From an uncultured Clostridia bacterium (lineage in GTDB: Bacteria; Bacillota; Clostridia; Monoglobales; Monoglobaceae), in the NCBI GenBank assembly GCA_934454115.1, contig CAKSFQ010000001.1, positions 298,149-362,148 on the forward strand: a stretch of 64,000 bases of DNA. Direction: 5' to 3'. Numbering within the stretch: position 1 is the stretch's first letter; each line of letters starts with the position of its first letter. Under the pieces are notes generated by a model. The model did not search any database and was not told the DNA's origin. It saw only the letters and a list, made by a program, of their open reading frames with translations. The translations under genes and the position numbers were made by a program. Of this stretch, positions 16,459 through 25,068 are shown piece by piece.

Positions 16459-17442
16459 TTAGTCCTCGATATCCCAATTTGAGGAGCCGAGGCCATAGAC
16501 GTCGTTATCCTCCGCATAGGAAGTAGAAACCGCGTCACGGTGTACCGAGCCCAAATGATCCAGCGGCCAGAACCGGAACACTGCGCCGCCCAGCACTTCA
16601 TCAAGCGGAATCTGCCCCAGCTCACGGCTGTCTTTGCTGTTGTTGCGGTTATCGCCCATCACAAAGATGTGTCCCTCCCGGATCACAATCGGAGCATCGG
16701 GCCCGTAATTGCCCTGTTGCATCAAGCTCATAATATAGCTGCCGTTATTGCGCGTTTTTTCTTTGACGTATGGCTCGTCAATCAGCTGCCCGTTGACAAA
16801 CACATTGCCCGTTTTAAAATCGATGTACACAGAATCCCCGGCAGTCGCAATTACGCGCTTTACATAGGGGCGATTCGGGTCGCTCTCCGGAACAAAGATA
16901 ATCACGTCGCCCTTTTTTGGGGTGTAGAAAAAGCGGTTTACATACAGGCGATCCGCATTATGCAGCGTCGGTTCCATCGACTGCCCCTGCACCTTTACCA
17001 GGGTGAAAACATAATTTCGGATTACCAGCGCCAATATTACCGCGATGCCAATCGCAACAATCCAGTCCCGCAATTCCTTCCCCCAGTTCGTCTCGCTCTT
17101 TTCATCCTCTTCCATTTCTTTCATCGCTTCTTCGCCCGGTTTAATTGCTTCTTTTTTTGTCTGCTCCGGTTTCGATGCCGGCGCCTTTGCAGCGGCCTTT
17201 TTCTTTGGCTTCGCCGACTCCTTCACAGTCGGTTTTTTCTGTGGCTTTGCCTCCTCCGGCGCACTCTCTTTTGCCGCTGCGGTGTCGGGCTCCGCTTTCT
17301 GCTTTTCCATTTCGTTCGTTGCGGCAAAAATCGAGGTGTCATTCAGAATCGCAGTGTCAAAATCAATCTTTTCTGCCGATTCCGCATCATTTGCGCTATT
17401 TGGCGCAGTCTGCGTATCGCGCTGCTTTTTTTCCTCACTCAT
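16459..17442 (-). CDS. lepB: Signal peptidase I with long low-complexity N-terminal extension
   Basis: The C-terminal 200 residues are a normal type I signal peptidase that cleaves signal peptides outside the membrane. One transmembrane helix (WIVAIGIAVILALVI, near residue 125-145) precedes the catalytic Ser in GQSMEPTL, and the general-base Lys lies in YVKRVIATAGDSV, with GHIFVMGDNRNNSKDSR near the end. Unusually, about 115 residues rich in Lys, Ala, Glu and Pro come first and should stay in the cytoplasm. No clear ribosome site separates the ATG used here from a GTG three codons upstream. It lies between rplS and ylqF, the usual Clostridia order. Confidence 0.93.
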   Translation of the reverse strand: MSEEKKQRDTQTAPNSANDAESAEKIDFDTAILNDTSIFAATNEMEKQKAEPDTAAAKESAPEEAKPQKKPTVKESAKPKKKAAAKAPASKPEQTKKEAIKPGEEAMKEMEEDEKSETNWGKELRDWIVAIGIAVILALVIRNYVFTLVKVQGQSMEPTLHNADRLYVNRFFYTPKKGDVIIFVPESDPNRPYVKRVIATAGDSVYIDFKTGNVFVNGQLIDEPYVKEKTRNNGSYIMSLMQQGNYGPDAPIVIREGHIFVMGDNRNNSKDSRELGQIPLDEVLGGAVFRFWPLDHLGSVHRDAVSTSYAEDNDVYGLGSSNWDIED

Positions 17443-17566
17443 GTGGATCACGCATCATAAAAAGCGGCTTAAAAAACCGGTTTTATGATTTCTCCCTTCT
17501 TTCAAATATACTCCAAATGGCAAACAGTGACGATTATATCACATAACCGCCACTGCCATTTCTCAC

Positions 17567-17911
17567 TTATTTCAGTTTTTCTTTTACCTTTGCTGCCTTA
17601 CCAACTCTGTCACGCAGATAATAAAGCTTTGCACGGCGTACCTTACCATGTCTTACCACTTCAATCCGATCAATCTTCGGAGAATTTACCGGGAAGGTTC
17701 TCTCCACGCCAACGCCGTAAGAAACGCGGCGAACGGTGAACGTTTCCTGAATGCCGCCGTGATTCTTCTTAATCACAGTGCCTTCAAACATCTGTACTCT
17801 CTCGCGGTTACCCTCTTTGACCTTTACATATACCTTAACGGTATCACCGATTTCCATAACCGGAAGGTCAGTTCTGATTTGTTCCTGTGTGATTTGCTTT
17901 AAGATATCCAT
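17567..17911 (-). CDS. rplS: 50S ribosomal protein L19
   Basis: This 114-residue protein of the large subunit lies at the 30S-50S interface. The whole family pattern is present: [41 protein letters not shown] and [35 protein letters not shown]. The start at 17911 is set by AGAAAGG upstream and by family length; nine further codons upstream in frame lie in the leader. It heads the operon rplS-lepB-ylqF-rnhB-yraN-dipeptidase; the usual upstream partners rimM and trmD are absent from this window. Confidence 0.98.
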   Translation of the reverse strand: MDILKQITQEQIRTDLPVMEIGDTVKVYVKVKEGNRERVQMFEGTVIKKNHGGIQETFTVRRVSYGVGVERTFPVNSPKIDRIEVVRHGKVRRAKLYYLRDRVGKAAKVKEKLK

Positions 17912-17983
17912 TTTATAAATCCTTTCTTCTCTAAGCATTCATAATGCAGCTGCACCAGAGGACTGCCCATAATCAACCATAAC

Positions 17984-18012
17984 ACTATACCATAATTTTT
18001 TTATTTTGGCAA
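17984..18012 (-). promoter_or_regulatory. SigA promoter and structured leader of rplS
   Basis: On the minus strand TTGCCA is followed after 17 bp by TATAGT with an extended -10 (TGGTATAGT). The predicted transcript has a leader of about 65 nt (17912-17977) with the palindrome GCAGCTGC and a small GCATT/AATGC hairpin before the ribosome site. Autoregulatory leaders are known upstream of rplS in Firmicutes; whether this one matches that family needs a covariance search. Confidence 0.65.
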
Positions 18013-18050
18013 GCCTTTTTTTTAATTTTTTTATTTGAGACAAAAATATT

Positions 18051-19559
18051 CTATTTTTCCACATCGTACAATCCAAAATGCGCCATAGCGGCATCAAACT
18101 GATCGTCCTTTTCTTCCTTTGCCATGCTCAGATAATTCCTAAGCTGCAGCTGGGTGGTGAGATCCAGCACGCCATAGGGAAATACCTTTGCCTGCTGCTG
18201 AAACGCATAAACGGCGTAGTATAAATCCTGGTCAAACACGTCGTTCACCGCACCGCGAAAAATCCCAAACAGATTTAAAACCTCCTTGGCGCGCTTAACC
18301 TCTGCGCCGGTATCGCCCAGCGTATAAACCTTGTCATAGGTAAAGGCACCGTAGCGTTCCGGGTCAATCGGCACAAGCTCGTTTTCCACCGTAGCGTCCG
18401 GGGTCAGTCCAACGCCGTTGATGTTGTTCCCGTTTGGCGTAAGATAGAACCCGGTGGTATACTTAATCATGCCGCCGGTCTGCAAATCGTTGATGGTCTG
18501 AATCGTTCCCTTGCCGTAGGTCCGGGTGCCGACCAAAACCGCACAGTCGTTCTCGCGAAGAGCCGCCGCTAAAACCTCGGACGCACTGGCGGAATTTTTA
18601 TTGATTAAAACAACTGTGTCAAACTGTCCTTTCTCTCCGGCGGAGGCAACGTAGGTTTTGTTGAAGATTTCGTTCTTGTGATCTTCTGTGGTAATCACCT
18701 TTTCCTCCGGCACGAGACAGTTTGCCATCTGAATCGCCTGTTCAAAAATACCGCCGCCGTTATTGCGAAGGTCAATAATCAGCTTGTCTGTCTTTTCTTT
18801 CTTCGCTTTCTCGATTGCCTCGCTGAATTTTTCCGCCGTGTTGCTGACAAATCCGTGAACCCGGATATACATTACCTTTTCGCCATCTTTTTCGTACAGC
18901 TTATCGGAAACCGAGGTTCCGATAATGGTCTCGCGAACCATATCAAACCCAAGCTCCGCACCGGCACGGCTGACGTCTATGTGGACATTGGTTCCCTCTT
19001 CGCCGCGGATCAGGCTGAGAATCGTCTCGGACTTCAGCTCGGTCAGGTCCGTCCCGTCCGCACGCAGTAAGACATCGCCTACCTTGATTCCGGCACGCTC
19101 CGCCGGAGTGTCGGGAATCACGGAATCAACCACCGCAGCCGCGCCGTTTCGAAAATCAATGCTGATGCCGATCCCCACAATTTTTCCGCTGATGGTCTCA
19201 GTCAGCGCAACCGCCTCTTCCGGCGTATAATATTCCGAATAACTGTCCACGGATTCCAGCATTCCCTTTAATACACTGTTATAAAGGTCAGGATTTTCGG
19301 AAATCAGACGTTCCATGCCTGCCTTATACATGTTCCGCTCATTCAAATTTTCGTAGCGTCCAAAGGCGCTGACATGGCTGGCAACAGCCTGAATCAAGGC
19401 CATTGCCTGGTTTGCGTTCAACGGCTGCCGATCGCCGTTTTCGATATTCTGTGACTCTTCTGCTGCCGTCTCTTCCGCCAAAGCCGGCGCCGCGGGCAGC
19501 GCCGCCAGCGCACCGATACACAAAAAAGCCGCAAGCTTTTTCTTCCAAGCCTTCATCAT
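18051..19559 (-). CDS. Carboxy-terminal processing protease (S41) with PDZ and peptidoglycan-binding domain
   Basis: The 502-residue exported serine protease has a signal peptide ending near APALAEE. A helical N-terminal region is followed by a PDZ domain (about 135-220, with GIGISIDFRNGAAAV and PAERAGIKVGDVLL) and the S41 core. The catalytic Ser lies in NKNSASASEVLAAAL (near 325), and the partner Lys in GTRTYGKGTIQT. A C-terminal PG_binding_1 domain (about 405-475; LGDTGAEVKRAKEVLNLFGI) suggests attachment to the wall. The start at 19559 is set by GGAG 6 bases upstream. Related Clostridia proteases act at the envelope or during sporulation; substrates are unknown here. Confidence 0.93.
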   Translation of the reverse strand: MMKAWKKKLAAFLCIGALAALPAAPALAEETAAEESQNIENGDRQPLNANQAMALIQAVASHVSAFGRYENLNERNMYKAGMERLISENPDLYNSVLKGMLESVDSYSEYYTPEEAVALTETISGKIVGIGISIDFRNGAAAVVDSVIPDTPAERAGIKVGDVLLRADGTDLTELKSETILSLIRGEEGTNVHIDVSRAGAELGFDMVRETIIGTSVSDKLYEKDGEKVMYIRVHGFVSNTAEKFSEAIEKAKKEKTDKLIIDLRNNGGGIFEQAIQMANCLVPEEKVITTEDHKNEIFNKTYVASAGEKGQFDTVVLINKNSASASEVLAAALRENDCAVLVGTRTYGKGTIQTINDLQTGGMIKYTTGFYLTPNGNNINGVGLTPDATVENELVPIDPERYGAFTYDKVYTLGDTGAEVKRAKEVLNLFGIFRGAVNDVFDQDLYYAVYAFQQQAKVFPYGVLDLTTQLQLRNYLSMAKEEKDDQFDAAMAHFGLYDVEK

Positions 19560-19614
19560 CACACACTCCATTCTGCCGCACCGCCTGCGGCTGTATCATC
19601 ATAACCTGTCCGTC

Positions 19615-19983
19615 TTACATAAACTTTAAGGTTACAACCTGCAATCCCTTTGCCTCACTGCGGACAATCAGCGCCCTGACATTGCTGTCTGCGAAGCGAT
19701 TGCAGATTTCGGCATCAACCGTGCTGCCGTCCTCTACCTGCACCTCACCGAGCAGATCAAGCTCCTGAAACTCTGCCTCCGCGGCGGTCTTTCCGCTTTT
19801 TTCGTTCATTGTTCCCATGGGTTTGACGTTTTTCAGCACCACCTTGTTCCGTGTCGCATCACAGTAGTACAGGGTGCCCGTATAAAAATTCGCCTCTGAC
19901 ACGATTTCGGACGGTTCTATGGCATAACCGCCCGTACCGAGCAGCAGACAGGCGGTCAAAGCCGCCGCAATCCGTTTTTTCAT
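19615..19983 (-). CDS. Small secreted protein of unknown function
   Basis: The 122-residue product has a clear signal peptide (KKRIAAALTACLLLGTGGYA, cleavage near residue 21). The mature part of about 100 residues is predicted mostly beta, with TGTLYYCDATRNKVVLKNVKP and ALIVRSEAKGLQVVTLKFM as strands; no cysteine pair or known motif is recognised. It lies between argS and the ctp protease on the same strand, 20-55 bp from each, so it is probably co-transcribed and may work with the exported protease. Confidence 0.8.
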   Translation of the reverse strand: MKKRIAAALTACLLLGTGGYAIEPSEIVSEANFYTGTLYYCDATRNKVVLKNVKPMGTMNEKSGKTAAEAEFQELDLLGEVQVEDGSTVDAEICNRFADSNVRALIVRSEAKGLQVVTLKFM

Positions 19984-20004
19984 GGTATTCTCCTTATGTG
20001 ATCA

Positions 20005-21705
20005 TTACATCTTTTCCGGCGCTGTAATCTTCAGCATCGAAAGCACGCCCTTTAAGACAATTCTGGTACTGTCAATCAATTTCAGCCGCGCGTTCATCAG
20101 ATCGCAATCCTCGGTACGAACCCGACACGCAGTATAGAATGTATGGAATGCCGCCGCAAGATCCATCACATACCGGGTCAGCCGCGCCGGCTCCAGTGCC
20201 TTTGCCGCGGACGTGATCTCATCGGGCAGATCAGCCAGCTTTTTGAGGAGCGCAAGCTCCGATTCGTCGGTCAAAAGTGTTGTCTTGACTTCGTCAAACG
20301 GCAAAACCTTCACGCCCTCTTCCTCCAGCAGACGTAAAATGCTGCAAATTCTGGCGTGCGCATACTGAACATAAAAGACCGGGTTTTCGTTGCTCTGCTC
20401 CGCGGCAAGCGTTAAGTCAAAGTCCAGGTGACTCCCGGCGCTGCGCATGTTAAAGAAGAACCGCGCCGCATCCACGCTGATGTCCTCCAGCAGATCCGAC
20501 AGGGTAATCGCCTTGCCGGTTCGCTTTGACATCCGCACAACCTCGCCGTCACGCATCAGCCGAACCAGCTGCATCAGCACAACGTCCAGACGGTTTCCGT
20601 TCACACCGGCCGCGTCCAGCGCCTTTTTCATTCTGGCAACATGGCCGTGGTGGTCGGCGCCCCAGATATTGATTGCCCAGTCAAAGCCGCGGGTCGTCAG
20701 CTTATTGATGTGATAGGCAATATCGGCAGCAAAGTAGGTCGGAATCCCGTTTTGACGAACCAAAACCTCATTCTTTTCAAGCCCCATCTTCTCACAGTTG
20801 AGCCAGAGTGCGCCGTCCTCTTCGTAGGTATAGCCCTTTTTTGTCAAAAGCGCAATCGCGTCCTGTACCGCGCCGGATTCGTGCAGGGTACTCTCTCTGA
20901 ACCACACATCATAATGAATCCGATATTTTCCAAGATCCTCCTGCAGTGCGGTAATATTCTTCTCTAAGGCATAATCCACCAGTGCGGCCTTACGCTCTTT
21001 TTCACTCGCCTGTAAATACCGGTCGCCGTGAATGGCGATAAAGGCCTTGGCGTGTTCACGGATATCGTCGCCGTGATAGCCATCCTCCGGGAACGCGATG
21101 GCGTCCTCGCCTTGAAGCTCCTGGATGTAGCGCGCGTTTAAAGAGTTTCCGAATTTTTCGATCTGATTACCGGCATCGTTAATGTAGAATTCACGGCTTA
21201 CATCGTAGCCTGCATATTCCAGCACCGACGCCAGACAGTCGCCCAGGGCGCCGCCGCGCGCGTTGCCCATATGCATCGGGCCGGTCGGATTGGCCGAGAC
21301 AAACTCCACCATCACCTTTTTTCCGTGGCCGATATCGACCTTTCCGTAGTTTTCCTGTTCGGCTTCGATCTGGCGCATCGTCTCATAGAGCCACGCGGAG
21401 GATAAATAAAAGTTGATAAAGCCGGCGCCGGCTACCTCCACCCTCTCGATATCCCGGTTTCTTTGAATCCGGTCGCAAAGCGTCTGCGCAATGGCGCGCG
21501 GCGCCATATGCAGAGACTTTGCCAGAATCATGGCGATGTTGCAGGCAAAATCGCCGTGCTGCTTGTCCTTCGGCACCTCCAGACGGATCAGATCGCGAAA
21601 ATCTGCGGCCGCGTCCTTTGGGAATGTTCCGTCCGCAGCTGCCTCTTGGTATGCCGCAAGCAGCGCCGCCGCAATATTTTCTTTCATGGTTTCCTGTATA
21701 CTCAT
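20005..21705 (-). CDS. argS: Arginine-tRNA ligase
   Basis: This 566-residue class I aminoacyl-tRNA synthetase charges tRNA-Arg. The N-terminal additional domain (residues 1-105) recognises the tRNA elbow. EFVSANPTGPMHMGNARGG near residue 135 contains the HIGH-type motif (HMGN), and VVRMSKRTGKAITL near 365 the KMSKS-type loop. The C-terminal DALR anticodon-binding domain ends the protein. Upstream is the DUF1934 gene, the same order as ywiB-argS in Bacillus. Confidence 0.97.
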   Translation of the reverse strand: MSIQETMKENIAAALLAAYQEAAADGTFPKDAAADFRDLIRLEVPKDKQHGDFACNIAMILAKSLHMAPRAIAQTLCDRIQRNRDIERVEVAGAGFINFYLSSAWLYETMRQIEAEQENYGKVDIGHGKKVMVEFVSANPTGPMHMGNARGGALGDCLASVLEYAGYDVSREFYINDAGNQIEKFGNSLNARYIQELQGEDAIAFPEDGYHGDDIREHAKAFIAIHGDRYLQASEKERKAALVDYALEKNITALQEDLGKYRIHYDVWFRESTLHESGAVQDAIALLTKKGYTYEEDGALWLNCEKMGLEKNEVLVRQNGIPTYFAADIAYHINKLTTRGFDWAINIWGADHHGHVARMKKALDAAGVNGNRLDVVLMQLVRLMRDGEVVRMSKRTGKAITLSDLLEDISVDAARFFFNMRSAGSHLDFDLTLAAEQSNENPVFYVQYAHARICSILRLLEEEGVKVLPFDEVKTTLLTDESELALLKKLADLPDEITSAAKALEPARLTRYVMDLAAAFHTFYTACRVRTEDCDLMNARLKLIDSTRIVLKGVLSMLKITAPEKM

Positions 21706-21726
21706 TGTTTTTCTCCTTTTTGGTTT

Positions 21727-22149
21727 TTAAATGGGGCGAATCTCGACGCGCAGCGAATTTTGAATAAAATTCTCATTATCCGCGTCAAGGGTATAATCCA
21801 CGCGTAGTCTGCCGCATTCCTTTTGAAAGTCAAAATTGACCTCCGAGGTATAAATCTGTGCACCGATCTCTCCGTATGGGGTCGGATACAGGCAAAGGTT
21901 GCGGCAGCCGGCCTCATAATGCAGCGTCATGTTATAGCGGCCCTTTCGGATCACCTTTAAATTGCCGGGCCAGATTTTTAGCGTGGTCGCCGTGTCCGGG
22001 AACCCGGTCATCGCACTCTCTTCATACTTGATATAGTATTTATGATTGATTTCGCCGAACTTTCCCGGCGTCTCCAGCTCGATGGCGTCATAGCTTTCAC
22101 CATCCGCCTCCTGGAGCGTTTTAATCCTTATCATTACGTTATTTTCCAT
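21727..22149 (-). CDS. DUF1934 (YwiB-like) beta-barrel protein
   Basis: This 140-residue protein has the DUF1934 pattern: YYIKYEESAMTG near residue 45, a run of paired beta strands, and YPTPYGEIGAQIYT near 95, giving a calycin-like barrel. Function is unknown for the family. Start 22149 follows GGAG at a normal distance; codons further upstream in frame are not preceded by a ribosome site. Conserved position directly before argS supports the assignment. Confidence 0.88.
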   Translation of the reverse strand: MENNVMIRIKTLQEADGESYDAIELETPGKFGEINHKYYIKYEESAMTGFPDTATTLKIWPGNLKVIRKGRYNMTLHYEAGCRNLCLYPTPYGEIGAQIYTSEVNFDFQKECGRLRVDYTLDADNENFIQNSLRVEIRPI

Positions 22150-22229
22150 CTTGGTCTCCGTTTCGCCGGGGGACAAATTGGGGATTGCATTCTGCCTTTT
22201 CGGAAAAATCCCGCCCCTGTCCTCGTTTT

Positions 22230-23036
22230 CTAATAGCTTTCGATATTGACGGTGTGCACGCTGCCCTCCAGCTTTTGATTTAAAAACATCCCTGCAAGCT
22301 CAGTAAATCCCTCGACCGTGTCACTGACAAAATACTGTGCCGATCCGTGGCCGCGGCCACAGAGCAAATCCCGCTCATAAAGCTGCTGCTTGACAAACAC
22401 CGCCGTCTCTGCACCGGCATCAATCAAAGTAACCGCATCACCCATGATCGTTTGTATCACCGGCCGCAGCAGGGGGTAGTGGGTACAGCCCAAGATCAAG
22501 GTATCAATGCCCGATTTTTTAAGCGGCAGCAAATACTCCTTGGCAATAATCTCGGTCGCCGGGCCGTTTAAGTACCCGTTTTCCACCAATGGGACAAACA
22601 TCGGGCAGGCCTTGGTGTAAATCTCCAGACCGGAGTTTAGCCTTTTCAGCGTTTGCAGGTACTTGCCGCTGCGAATCGTGCCGGGCGTTCCCAGTACGCC
22701 GATCCTCCCGTTTTTTGTCGCGGCCGCGGCACGCAGACAGGTCGGTTCCAAAACGCCGGCGATGTCAGTATCAAACTCATCCTGAATCAGCGGCAGCGCC
22801 GCACTGCTGGCCGTGCCGCAGGCAATGATGATATACTTGATATCAAACGTCTGCAAAAACCGGATATCCTGGCGTACGTACTTTAAGATAATTTCCGCGC
22901 TCTTGCTGCCGTAAGGGACGCGGCCGGTATCGCCAAAATAGATAATATCTTCGCCCGGCATGATCTCCATCACTTTTTTTACACAGGTAAGTCCGCCCAA
23001 TCCGGAATCGAAGATTCCTATCGGTCTGTTATCCAT
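22230..23036 (-). CDS. murI: Glutamate racemase
   Basis: This 268-residue cofactor-independent racemase makes D-glutamate for peptidoglycan. IGIFDSGLGGLT (from residue 6) binds substrate. The two catalytic cysteines lie in IACGTASSAALP near residue 74 and LGCTHYPLLRP near residue 185. GDTGRVPYGSKS is the conserved loop after the first strand. It follows ddl with a 12-bp gap, so two steps that supply D-amino acids for the wall are made together. Confidence 0.96.
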   Translation of the reverse strand: MDNRPIGIFDSGLGGLTCVKKVMEIMPGEDIIYFGDTGRVPYGSKSAEIILKYVRQDIRFLQTFDIKYIIIACGTASSAALPLIQDEFDTDIAGVLEPTCLRAAAATKNGRIGVLGTPGTIRSGKYLQTLKRLNSGLEIYTKACPMFVPLVENGYLNGPATEIIAKEYLLPLKKSGIDTLILGCTHYPLLRPVIQTIMGDAVTLIDAGAETAVFVKQQLYERDLLCGRGHGSAQYFVSDTVEGFTELAGMFLNQKLEGSVHTVNIESY

Positions 23037-23048
23037 TTTGTTTCCTCC

Positions 23049-24107
23049 TTACCCTTCCTCCGGACAGAGGGCATTTTGGATCAGACGATCCACCAGCTCT
23101 CCGTAGGGAAGTCCGCTGGCTTCCCATAGCTTTGCATACATACTGATCGAGGTAAAGCCCGGCAGGGTGTTAATCTCATTGAGACGCACATCATCCGTCT
23201 CCTTGTTGACAAAAAAGTCCACACGCGAGAGGCCGCGGCATTCACAGGCAAGGTAAGCCGCCTTGGCATAGCTGCGCACTTTATCCGCAAGCGCGCCGTC
23301 TATCTTTGCCGGAATCGTCAGGACGGAATTTTCGTCATTGTATTTGGCGTCATAGTCATAAAACTCCGCTGCCGGAGCGATCTCGCCCAGCGCCTTTGCA
23401 CATTCCGGCCGTAAATTACCGATCACGCTGCATTCCACCTCGGCGCCGTACATCATCTCTTCCACCAAAACCTTATCGTCGTTTTCAAAGGCAAGCGCAA
23501 TGCCGCGCTCCAGCTCCTCCCGGTCGTGCGCCTTGGTCACACCGACCGAGGAACCGGCGTTTGCCGGCTTGACAAAGCAGGGATAGCCAAGCTTTTCCTC
23601 TACCTCGCTGATTTTGCGTTCGCCGTGTTTCATCTCCACCCAGGCCGCCTGCGGAATCCCGGCTCTTTCAAACATGGCCTTTGCCATGCATTTATCCATA
23701 CAAACCGCACTGCCGATCACGCCGGATCCGACATAGGGAATCCCGGCAAGCTCAAACAGTCCCTGAATGGTGCCGTCCTCACCGTTCTTGCCGTGCAGCA
23801 CCGGGAACACCACGTCAATCGGATATTTGACAACGCCCTCGTCGGTAAAGCGCAAAATCGCCTTTTCGTCCCGATCCGGCGAAATGACAGCACGGTCAAA
23901 AGTCCATGCCTTAGGGTCGTTCAGCTGACTCATCCCCTCCGCATTGCCGGTATAATAGTACCAGCCGCCGCTTTTGGAAATCCCGATTTTATGCACCGTA
24001 TATCTGGTCAGATCCAGATTACGGAGAATGGAAGCCGCCGACAAAAGCGAAACATCATGCTCGCTCGACGCACCTCCAAAAATCACACATAAATTGATCT
24101 TACTCAT
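23049..24107 (-). CDS. ddl: D-alanine-D-alanine ligase
   Basis: The 352-residue ATP-grasp ligase makes the D-Ala-D-Ala end of the peptidoglycan stem. FGGASSEHDVSLLSA (from residue 7) binds the first substrate. VFPVLHGKNGEDGTIQGL near 95, FVKPANAGSSVGVTKA near 175 and the C-terminal NEINTLPGFTSISMYAKLWEASG complete the family set. Start 24107 follows GGAG; codons further upstream run into the promoter. It is the first gene of the ddl-murI-DUF1934-argS run and is divergent from spoIIR. Confidence 0.96.
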   Translation of the reverse strand: MSKINLCVIFGGASSEHDVSLLSAASILRNLDLTRYTVHKIGISKSGGWYYYTGNAEGMSQLNDPKAWTFDRAVISPDRDEKAILRFTDEGVVKYPIDVVFPVLHGKNGEDGTIQGLFELAGIPYVGSGVIGSAVCMDKCMAKAMFERAGIPQAAWVEMKHGERKISEVEEKLGYPCFVKPANAGSSVGVTKAHDREELERGIALAFENDDKVLVEEMMYGAEVECSVIGNLRPECAKALGEIAPAAEFYDYDAKYNDENSVLTIPAKIDGALADKVRSYAKAAYLACECRGLSRVDFFVNKETDDVRLNEINTLPGFTSISMYAKLWEASGLPYGELVDRLIQNALCPEEG

Positions 24108-24154
24108 AGAAATTCTCCATTCTGCTAATAGACAGCACATATATTCGATTTATT

Positions 24155-24183
24155 ATTGTACCGCAAGTCAAAAAAAAAATCAA
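24155..24183 (-). promoter_or_regulatory. Candidate SigA promoter of ddl-murI-argS
   Basis: On the minus strand TTGATT is followed after 17 bp by TACAAT, about 48 bp upstream of ddl. It lies back to back with the candidate forespore promoter of spoIIR. Confidence 0.55.
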
Positions 24184-24186
24184 GAT

Positions 24187-24214
24187 GTATAAAGCACAAA
24201 AAAAGGGTAAAACT
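24187..24214 (+). promoter_or_regulatory. Candidate sigma-F-type promoter of spoIIR
   Basis: GTATA followed after 14 bp by GGTAAAACT fits the GYWTA ... GGNNANANT pattern used by forespore sigma factors, although the spacing is at the short end. spoIIR is a known sigma-F gene in Bacillus, which is the main reason for the call. Confidence 0.4.
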
Positions 24215-24246
24215 CTAAAACATAGTCAATTTAAGGAGGTCCTTCC

Positions 24247-24915
24247 ATGTCTTACATAGACAACATCGCTTTTGACGCGAAAAAGAATGCGAAAAAAATC
24301 CGAAAACTGCCCTTGTTTTTTACAATTCTTTTGCTGCTTTTTGCCGCTGCCATTCCCGTTTTTCATCTGGCGATAGCACAAAGGGACGTCGCCGGCCATG
24401 TTCTTCGGCTGCATATTCTTGCAAACAGTGACGCAGATGCGGATCAGCTTTTAAAACAAAAGGTGCGCGACCGTATTTTAAAGGAGTACGCCCCTGTCTT
24501 TGACGCCTGCGGCGGTGCGGCGGACGCCGCGGACACCGCTGCCGCGCTCTCTTTTTGGATTGCGCGCACCGCACAGCAGGAGCTGCGCCGAAACGGCGCC
24601 CTGTATCCCGTCTCGGTCAAGGTCGAGGCGGCGGACTTTCCCACCAAGCGCTATGGCGCGGTACGCCTCCCGGCCGGGCGGTACACGGCGCTTAACGTCC
24701 GCATCGGCAGTGCGAGGGGGCATAATTGGTGGTGTGTGCTGTATCCGCCGCTCTGTCTGACGAACGGCACGGCGGAGGCCGATGAAGAGACGCTTCGCAC
24801 ACTCAAAAAAGAGCTTTCCGCAGAGGAATACGCACTTTTGACCGAGACAGACGATATCCGCGTCACCATGAAGTTTCGTATCTTAGAAATCCTTGGACGG
24901 TATATTCATTCATGA
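24247..24915 (+). CDS. spoIIR: Stage II sporulation protein R
   Basis: The 222-residue protein is the secreted forespore signal that triggers pro-sigma-E processing by SpoIIGA in the mother cell. One N-terminal membrane or signal helix (LPLFFTILLLLFAAAIPVF, about residues 20-40) is followed by the family core GHVLRLHILANSDADADQLLKQKVRDRIL and the C-terminal GHNWWCVLYPPLCL. The start follows AAGGAGG. Its presence is the strongest evidence that the organism forms spores. It stands alone, divergent from ddl. Confidence 0.94.
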   Translation: MSYIDNIAFDAKKNAKKIRKLPLFFTILLLLFAAAIPVFHLAIAQRDVAGHVLRLHILANSDADADQLLKQKVRDRILKEYAPVFDACGGAADAADTAAALSFWIARTAQQELRRNGALYPVSVKVEAADFPTKRYGAVRLPAGRYTALNVRIGSARGHNWWCVLYPPLCLTNGTAEADEETLRTLKKELSAEEYALLTETDDIRVTMKFRILEILGRYIHS

Positions 24916-24960
24916 CGAAATGAACACCATTTGGGCAAAAATCCACCTCTTAAAATCAAG

Positions 24961-24980
24961 TTCGACTCCCGTGTGTCTAA
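24961..24980. repeat. Solo R3 end
   Basis: TTCGACTCCCGTGTGTCTAA matches the right end of the R3 element at 8872-8891 with two differences. No partner end is seen nearby. It lies in the leader of the PTS-uxu operon. Confidence 0.4.
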
Positions 24981-25068
24981 ATTCTGTAAAATCGGCCATA
25001 CTGTAAATAACGCAAAAACTTGCTCACGGCAAAGTCAGCAAATTATGTGAGCGGAAAGGATCAAACCC

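Noticed and set aside
24961-24980. TTCGACTCCCGT resembles a tRNA T-loop and 3' arm, and GGCACAC/GTGYGYC could be an acceptor stem
   Set aside because: The T-stem does not pair with the bases before it, no anticodon arm or D-arm is present, and the same string recurs as the end of the R3 element.
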